From Clostridia bacterium (lineage in GTDB: Bacteria > Bacillota > Clostridia > Oscillospirales > CAG-272), in NCBI GenBank assembly GCA_017382555.1, contig JAFOAB010000324.1:1-11114 (forward strand): 11,114 nt of DNA. The letters run 5' to 3'. The notes beneath the pieces were generated by a model. It was not told the origin of the DNA. It made no database searches and saw nothing but the letters and a program-made list of their open reading frames with translations. Made by a program: the position numbers and the translations under genes. Below, one piece after another: positions 7,013 to 11,114 of this stretch (positions are counted from its first letter, which is position 1; each line of letters starts with the position of its first letter).

Positions 7013-7548
7013 CAGGTGATAAGAGAAAAGCAAGAAAGCTTGCGCTCAATATTCTTGACTGGCTTATAATCGTTGCACTTCTTCTTGCGGGTGTTGGTAT
7101 CTGGTTCAGATACGGCCTTGCCGAAAAATGGGAGAATAAAACCAACACCGTAACCGCATGCATTTCCTTCTCGATCTCCAATATTAAGGAGACAAGCTTT
7201 ACCGGCGGATATTTTGCCGAGGGTAATGCCGTATTCAATGCCGATGCAGGCAACAACCTTATCGGATATTTTGCGGAGGAGGAAAAATTCGGCTACGTTC
7301 CCGCCGTTTATTATCAGTATACCAAGACGGGTGTCGGCGTTATCAAGCAGTCCGCATCCGATAGAATCGACGTTGTCGGTGCTATTATGGCAGAGGGCAT
7401 TATGACCGAGAACGGGTTCTTTTACGGTGGCACCACCTACATTGCTCCCGGTCAGACCGTGCTTATAAATACCAAGGATATTAAGGTAAGCATACTGATA
7501 ACCGATATTGAAATAGTTGAAAGTGTTGAAAATCAACCGCTTCAATGA
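7009..7548 (+). CDS. DUF4330-like single-pass membrane protein (second of tandem pair)
   Basis: Function is unknown. This 179-residue protein has the same plan as its upstream neighbour: a basic N-terminus (MTGDKRKARKLA), one membrane segment at about 13-33 (LNILDWLIIVALLLAGVGIW) and a predicted beta-rich domain outside the membrane. Near the C-terminus, NGFFYGGTTYIAPGQTVLINT (about 136-156) lines up with the neighbour's DGYYVNGYKICVGGLIYIRT region, so the two probably arose by an old duplication. Overall identity is low by eye. The ATG overlaps the preceding TGA by 4 nt (ATGA), implying translational coupling; GGGAGG-like purines precede it at about 6993-6999. No terminator hairpin with a T-run follows, so transcription could continue into ptsH. 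Confidence 0.75.
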   Translation: MTGDKRKARKLALNILDWLIIVALLLAGVGIWFRYGLAEKWENKTNTVTACISFSISNIKETSFTGGYFAEGNAVFNADAGNNLIGYFAEEEKFGYVPAVYYQYTKTGVGVIKQSASDRIDVVGAIMAEGIMTENGFFYGGTTYIAPGQTVLINTKDIKVSILITDIEIVESVENQPLQ

Positions 7549-7586
7549 TTAAAATTCGATAAATAAAATAAAATGCAAAAAAACTA

Positions 7587-7615
7587 TTGATTTTATCAAG
7601 TGTATTTGCTATAAT
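7587..7615 (+). promoter_or_regulatory. Sigma-A-type promoter with extended -10 for ptsH
   Basis: TTGATT (7587-7592), a 17-bp spacer and TATAAT (7610-7615). The TGC just before the -10 is an extended -10 element. Transcription should start near 7622, giving a leader of about 43 nt. The 116-nt gap before ptsH is otherwise A/T-rich without other signals. Confidence 0.85.
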
Positions 7616-7664
7616 CAATCTATCTTTACAGAATTTATCCAAAATTATCTGATAGGAGCAAAAT

Positions 7665-7928
7665 ATGATTTCGCGCAGTGTGACAGTTAATAATAATTAC
7701 GGTCTTCACGCAAGACCTGCCACCTTCTTCATTCAGAAGGCAAATTCATATAAAAGCTCTATTTGGGTGGACAAGGACGAGCGCCGTGTAAACGCAAAGA
7801 GTCTGCTCGGTGTTCTTTCGCTTGGAATCGAAAAGGGAATGGAGATCACTCTCATCGCCGACGGTGAGGATGAGTCCGCTGCTCTTGACGGACTTGCCGC
7901 GCTTATAGAGACCGGTTTCAACGAATAA
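7665..7928 (+). CDS. ptsH: HPr family phosphocarrier protein
   Basis: HPr carries phosphate from enzyme I to sugar-specific EIIA in the phosphotransferase system. In Firmicutes, once phosphorylated on Ser46 by HPr kinase, it is also the corepressor of CcpA. The 87-residue length is typical. His15 sits in GLHARPA (13-19), and Ser46 sits in VNAKSLLGVLSLGI (42-55), as in Bacillus HPr. The presence of His15 argues against a Crh-type protein that lacks the PTS histidine. AGGAG at 7654-7658 is 6 nt before the ATG, and a strong promoter lies upstream. No enzyme I or hprK is in the window. It precedes uvrC by 92 nt; whether it works in sugar transport or only in regulation here cannot be told from this sequence. 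Confidence 0.93.
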   Translation: MISRSVTVNNNYGLHARPATFFIQKANSYKSSIWVDKDERRVNAKSLLGVLSLGIEKGMEITLIADGEDESAALDGLAALIETGFNE

Positions 7929-7959
7929 TTTAATCAGTATGCATATGGGCGGGCATTGT

Positions 7960-7977
7960 GCGTCTCTTTCGAGATGC
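7960..7977 (+). other. Small hairpin between ptsH and uvrC
   Basis: GCGTCTC, a 4-nt loop TTTC, and GAGATGC can form a 7-bp stem with one G-T pair. No T-run follows, so it is not a standard terminator. It could be a processing or stability element separating ptsH mRNA from uvrC, or chance. Confidence 0.25.
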
Positions 7978-8008
7978 TCGATGGTCGCTCATTTTCATAG
8001 TAGCGCTT

Positions 8009-8017
8009 GGGGGTGAT
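8009..8017 (+). promoter_or_regulatory. Ribosome binding site that sets the uvrC start
   Basis: GGGGGTGAT closely matches the 16S anti-Shine-Dalgarno complement and ends 3 nt before ATG 8021 (core GGGGG about 7 nt away). The reading frame is open upstream to 7958, but that stretch has no ribosome binding site. Confidence 0.75.
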
Positions 8018-8020
8018 GGT

Positions 8021-9856
8021 ATGGAAAGGAATAATGCTCGCGCCGCTCTTCTGGAAAAGGCGCTGTCTCTACCTGCCGCTCCCGGTGTTTACATTATGCG
8101 AAATTCCGAAGGAACCATCATATACGTAGGAAAATCGCGTAAGCTGTGTGCAAGGGTATCGCAATACTTCCGCAACGGCGAGAAAAATCGCAAAACCGAG
8201 CGTATGGTCGCAAGCGTTGCCTCCTTTGATACCATATTGGTGGCAAACGAGGCGGAGGCTCTGACCCTTGAAAACGAGCTTATCAAAAAGCACAAGCCCC
8301 GCTTTAATATTCGGCTTAAGGATTCCAAATCTTACCCTTATATCAAAATAACAGTTAATGACGAGTATCCTCGGGTTGAGTATACGAGGCAAAGAGATGC
8401 GGACGGCGCAAGATACTTTGGGCCTTTTCCCGATCAAGGTGCGGCACGTAATCTGTTGAACACCTTGTATAAGGTCATAGGTATTCCCGAGTGCAAGCGT
8501 GTTTTCCCGCGTGATATCGGCACACAAAGACCGTGCATATATCGCGATATGAACAGATGCATCGCACCGTGTGCGGGTGATGTTCCGCCACAGGTTTACA
8601 GAACCGTTATAGATGAGGCAATATCATTTCTTTCCGGCAATACCGCACAGGTTCGCCGCTCGCTTGTCGAGAAAATGACAGAGGCGGCAGAGGAGGAAAG
8701 ATACGAGGCGGCGGCAAGATATAGAGATGCGATAAATTCTCTTGATGCGCTGAAGCAAAAGCAAAAGGTTGTCGGCTCACCCGATGACGAGTTTGATATC
8801 GTTGCGGCGGCGGGTGGGGAATACGCATCGGTCGTTACCGTGCTTTCCGTTCGTGGAGGTGCTATTGCCTCCAAGGAGGATTTTGTTTTCAGCGGAGAGG
8901 AGATCTTCGAGTGCGGAGAGCTTACCTCATTTGTCCTTGATTATTATACTATGCGCGGTTGCCCGTCTCATATTCTAATGCACACCGAGGAAAGCGAGGA
9001 TGACGTTGCCGCGTGCGCTGAGCTTTTGTCGGGTATCAGCGGACGTAGAGTCAAGATAAGCGTTCCGAAGAGGGGCGCGAAGCACGATCTGTGTGTAATG
9101 GCACAGAAAAATGCAGAGGATAAGCTCCGTGAAACCGTGCGTACTGCCGAGGCGGATAATGCTGCTCTTGTGCGTCTTGCCGTGCTTTTGGGACTTGAGG
9201 TCGTACCTGACAGGATCGAGGCGTACGATATTTCCAATTACGGAAACGAGCAGATATACGGCGCGATGATTTGTGCCGTGAACGGTAAATTTTCTCGCTC
9301 GGATTACCGAGTGTTTAAGTGCGATGACGGTCAGGACGATTATGCGTGTATGAAAAGCGTTATATACCGTAGGCTTTCGCATAACAGGGAAGCGGGTGAC
9401 GGCGCAATGCCCGATCTGCCCGATCTGATACTCATTGACGGCGGAGTCGCGCACGTTAATGCCGCACGCGCCGCCGCGGCCGAGGCCGATGTGTTCGTTC
9501 CCATGATCGGTATGGTCAAGGACGAGCATCATAAGACGAGAGCGCTCACCGATGGAGAACTTGAAATAGGAATCGCCCGAGAAACGGCTGTGTATCGCTT
9601 GATATACAGGATACAGGAGGAGGTCCACCGATTTGCCATATCGAAATCGGGAGGCGGAAAAAGAAAAAGCTTGAGGAGATCTTCGCTTGAGGATATAAAC
9701 GGAATCGGCAAAACAAAGGCAAAAAGACTGCTTGAATACTTCGGCGGCCTTCAGGGTGTAAAAAAAGCGTCGCTTGAGGAGCTTATTGCATCGAATATAG
9801 GAATTACCGCGGCATCAGCCGTAAGACTTTACTTTCATCCCGAGGATGAGGAATAA
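8021..9856 (+). CDS. uvrC: UvrABC excinuclease subunit UvrC
   Basis: UvrC makes both incisions around DNA lesions in nucleotide excision repair after UvrA/UvrB have loaded. The 611-residue protein has the full domain order. The GIY-YIG nuclease at 17-100 makes the 3' cut, with GVY (22-24), IYVG (34-37) and the likely metal ligand Glu84. The four cysteines 158, 172, 180 and 184 have spacing x13, x7, x3, which fits the iron-sulfur cluster reported in E. coli UvrC. The UVR motif that contacts UvrB lies at about 212-246. The RNase H-like 5' nuclease has Asp403 (YDIS), Asp473 (LIDGG) and His536 (EVHRFAI) as the likely catalytic triad. A C-terminal helix-hairpin-helix pair (about 552-606) includes INGIGKTKAKRLL. 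I chose ATG 8021 because of its ribosome binding site; a start further upstream would add a non-family leader. rsmD follows 9 nt later. Confidence 0.96.
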   Translation: MERNNARAALLEKALSLPAAPGVYIMRNSEGTIIYVGKSRKLCARVSQYFRNGEKNRKTERMVASVASFDTILVANEAEALTLENELIKKHKPRFNIRLKDSKSYPYIKITVNDEYPRVEYTRQRDADGARYFGPFPDQGAARNLLNTLYKVIGIPECKRVFPRDIGTQRPCIYRDMNRCIAPCAGDVPPQVYRTVIDEAISFLSGNTAQVRRSLVEKMTEAAEEERYEAAARYRDAINSLDALKQKQKVVGSPDDEFDIVAAAGGEYASVVTVLSVRGGAIASKEDFVFSGEEIFECGELTSFVLDYYTMRGCPSHILMHTEESEDDVAACAELLSGISGRRVKISVPKRGAKHDLCVMAQKNAEDKLRETVRTAEADNAALVRLAVLLGLEVVPDRIEAYDISNYGNEQIYGAMICAVNGKFSRSDYRVFKCDDGQDDYACMKSVIYRRLSHNREAGDGAMPDLPDLILIDGGVAHVNAARAAAAEADVFVPMIGMVKDEHHKTRALTDGELEIGIARETAVYRLIYRIQEEVHRFAISKSGGGKRKSLRRSSLEDINGIGKTKAKRLLEYFGGLQGVKKASLEELIASNIGITAASAVRLYFHPEDEE

Positions 9857-9865
9857 GGAGAGAAT

Positions 9866-10426
9866 ATGAGAATTATTACAGGAAGCGCAAGAGGCGCAAA
9901 GCTTATTTCACTTGAAGGTGAATCCACAAGACCCACCTCCGAAAGAGCAAAGGAAGCACTCTTTTCCATGATACAGTTTGAGATTGAGGGAAGAAGAGTT
10001 CTGGATCTTTATGCGGGCTCCGGTCAGCTTGGTCTTGAGGCGCTCAGCAGAGGTGCGGCGTTCTGTATGTTCGTTGACCAGAATCCTGAGGCTATTGCGA
10101 TCGTAAAGAAGAATGCGGAAAAGACAAGACTTGCGGATAAGTGCCGCACCATTATATCCGATTCCTGCAATTACGTGCGTAAGTGCGCGGGCGGTGATAA
10201 GTATAATATCATTCTTGTCGATCCGCCTTATGCAAGCGGTCTTATCGTTCCGACGCTTGAGCGTATCATCGCATCCGATATCCTTGCTGAGGGCGGCCTT
10301 GTTTTCTGCGAAACCGATAAAGAGGATCCGTTTGAAAACAGAGAGGATATCTTCGAGCATTTCAGCATTCGCAAGAACGGCTCCTACGGAAAGATCAAGA
10401 TGTTCCTCCTCGAAAAGAAGGGCTGA
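9866..10426 (+). CDS. rsmD: 16S rRNA (guanine(966)-N2)-methyltransferase RsmD
   Basis: RsmD methylates N2 of G966 in 16S rRNA, near the P site, using S-adenosylmethionine and acting on assembled 30S particles. The 186-residue length is standard. Signatures are the N-terminal RIITGSARGAKL (2-13), TRPTSERAKEALF (21-33), the SAM-binding motif LDLYAGSGQLGLEAL (46-60), and the catalytic VDPPY (118-122). The C-terminal SYGKIKMFLL (173-182) is also family-like. AAGGAG at 9855-9860 overlaps the uvrC stop codon and is 5 nt from the ATG, so the gene is tightly coupled to uvrC. coaD starts 6 nt after its stop, an arrangement common in Firmicutes. Confidence 0.95.
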   Translation: MRIITGSARGAKLISLEGESTRPTSERAKEALFSMIQFEIEGRRVLDLYAGSGQLGLEALSRGAAFCMFVDQNPEAIAIVKKNAEKTRLADKCRTIISDSCNYVRKCAGGDKYNIILVDPPYASGLIVPTLERIIASDILAEGGLVFCETDKEDPFENREDIFEHFSIRKNGSYGKIKMFLLEKKG

Positions 10427-10432
10427 TGCCCT

Positions 10433-10933
10433 ATGGCAGACAACGGAAGAACTTGTCTCGTGCCCGGTAGCTTCGACCCGCCGACGCTGGGACACCGATA
10501 TATAGCCGAATACGCATCAAGCCATTATGCAAGGGTTCTTGTCGTCGGCTTTATAAATGAAAATAAGCAGTATACGTTTACCGAGGACGAGCGACTTGAG
10601 CTTATGAAGGCTCAGTTCGCTGATCTGCCGAACGTCACGGTCGGCTTTTCGCGCGGAATGCTTGCGGATTATTGCCGTGATAACGGAGTTGACGTTATCT
10701 TGAAGGGCGTTCGCAATTCCGTGGATGAGGCGTATGAGCTTGATATGGCGGAAAAGAATCATGCGCGTTATCAGGGGGCGGTTACCGTGCTTTTAAAATC
10801 GCCCGAAAGCATTTGTGCTGTCAGCTCCACGGCTGTGCGCGATCTGCTTTCAAGCGGTGGGGACGTGTTCCCCGTGCTTGGAGATAAGGTGGCGGAGTTG
10901 TCTCACGCTTTTTATGCGGAGAAAACCAAGTAA
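10433..10933 (+). CDS. coaD: Phosphopantetheine adenylyltransferase CoaD
   Basis: CoaD transfers the adenylyl group of ATP to 4'-phosphopantetheine, giving dephospho-CoA, the penultimate step of coenzyme A synthesis; it is a cytosolic hexamer in known cases. The 166-residue protein begins with the nucleotidyltransferase motif PGSFDPPTLGH (11-21); His21 matches the transition-state histidine (His18 in E. coli). The usual Asn before GH is Leu here, a mild oddity. KGVRN (91-95) contains the conserved Arg94. VSSTAVRDLL (130-139) is the ISS-type ATP-binding motif. ATG 10433 is preceded by GAAGGG (10417-10422) inside the end of rsmD, 10 nt away. An ATG at 10426 is in a different frame. It is the last gene of the uvrC-rsmD-coaD run; hairpins with T-runs follow. 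Confidence 0.95.
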   Translation: MADNGRTCLVPGSFDPPTLGHRYIAEYASSHYARVLVVGFINENKQYTFTEDERLELMKAQFADLPNVTVGFSRGMLADYCRDNGVDVILKGVRNSVDEAYELDMAEKNHARYQGAVTVLLKSPESICAVSSTAVRDLLSSGGDVFPVLGDKVAELSHAFYAEKTK

Positions 10934-10960
10934 GGCTGAATAGCCTCAACAGTGGAGGTT
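10933..10960 (+). other. Alternative small hairpins just after coaD
   Basis: AGGCT (10933-10937) can pair with AGCCT (10942-10946) across a 4-nt loop. Alternatively AGCCTC (10942-10947) can pair with GAGGTT (10955-10960), with one G-T pair. The two structures share bases and exclude each other. Neither has a T-run, so they are folds in the coaD 3' untranslated region of unknown role. Confidence 0.3.
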
Positions 10961-10995
10961 GGTGGGAAACGATGCAACATCGGCTCACCCTTTTT
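10961..10995 (+). terminator. Probable intrinsic terminator of coaD
   Basis: GGTGGG (10961-10966) pairs with CTCACC (10984-10989), with one G-T pair. After a small 3x1 internal loop, CGATG (10970-10974) pairs with CATCG (10978-10982) around a CAA loop. One C and then TTTTT (10991-10995) follow. The interrupted stem makes it weaker than the next terminator. Confidence 0.6.
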
Positions 10996-11052
10996 CACCA
11001 CTTTTTCGCAAAAATGGCGGTTTTCAACACAAAATTCAATATTTCCACAGAG

Positions 11053-11089
11053 AAAAAGGACGGAGATTGTCACATCTCCGTCCTTTTTT
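11053..11089. terminator. Strong bidirectional Rho-independent terminator
   Basis: A perfect 15-bp stem runs from AAAAAGGACGGAGAT (11053-11067) to ATCTCCGTCCTTTTT (11074-11088), with a 6-nt loop. The G/C-rich core is flanked by A and T runs on both sides, so it can stop transcription in either direction. It probably insulates coaD from the gene to the right of the window. Confidence 0.92.
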
Positions 11090-11114
11090 ATTTATTCTGC
11101 ACAAAAATACAGAC

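Noticed and set aside
6320..7033. Open frame of 237 codons on the minus strand
   Set aside because: It is antisense to the ligase-like tail and the first DUF4330-like gene, which have good starts and overlaps; the product has no family features.
7516..7545. Possible terminator at the end of the second DUF4330-like gene (GTTGA/TCAAC)
   Set aside because: The stem is only 5 bp, lies within the coding sequence, and has no T-run after it.
7958..8020. Upstream GTG start for uvrC
   Set aside because: The added residues are not UvrC-like, and GGGGGTGAT sits directly before ATG 8021.
10953..10967. TGGAG-N5-TGGGA, resembling MraZ operator repeats
   Set aside because: There are only two imperfect units, they overlap the coaD terminator stem, and two terminators separate them from any downstream mraZ.
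11041..11049. ATTTCCACA, similar to a DnaA box
   Set aside because: It is a single 7-of-9 match in an A/T-rich spacer with no cluster and no dnaA/dnaN context.

Overview
The window looks like chromosomal DNA from a Gram-positive bacterium of the class Clostridia, probably an uncultured gut-type lineage. The inference rests on strong AGGAGG-type ribosome binding sites, consensus sigma-A promoters with 17-bp spacers, a Firmicutes-type HPr carrying both His15 and Ser46, and the style of the PcrA, UvrC and DUF4330-like proteins. Base composition is moderate, roughly half G+C by eye. I cannot name a genus. No tRNA, rRNA, CRISPR array, insertion sequence or phage gene is visible.

Left end (1-768): the N-terminal two thirds or less of an archaeal/fungal-type aspartate-semialdehyde dehydrogenase (asd) lies on the minus strand and runs off the window. 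A compact region between it and pcrA holds two back-to-back sigma-A-like promoters, one for each direction. Everything to the right is on the plus strand.

Middle (769-7548): a co-oriented run of pcrA (DNA helicase), rimM (16S maturation factor), trmD (tRNA m1G37 methyltransferase), a large O-antigen-ligase-like membrane protein, and two tandem single-pass membrane proteins resembling DUF4330. Gaps are 38 and 35 nt; the other junctions overlap (11, 4 and 4 nt), so translation is probably coupled. The usual partners of rimM-trmD (rpsP upstream, rplS downstream) are absent. Instead a cell-envelope trio has been joined to a translation/repair operon.

Right (7549-10933): a new strong promoter starts ptsH (HPr), followed by uvrC (excision nuclease), rsmD (16S m2G966 methyltransferase) and coaD (CoA biosynthesis). 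The last two are very tightly packed behind uvrC. The end (10934-11114) is non-coding, with a structured coaD 3' region, one probable intrinsic terminator and one very strong bidirectional terminator.

Most of the window is conserved housekeeping. The parts most worth attention are the ligase plus DUF4330-like pair, a Glu in TrmD where the catalytic Asp is expected, a possibly leaderless rimM, and the layered hairpins after coaD.
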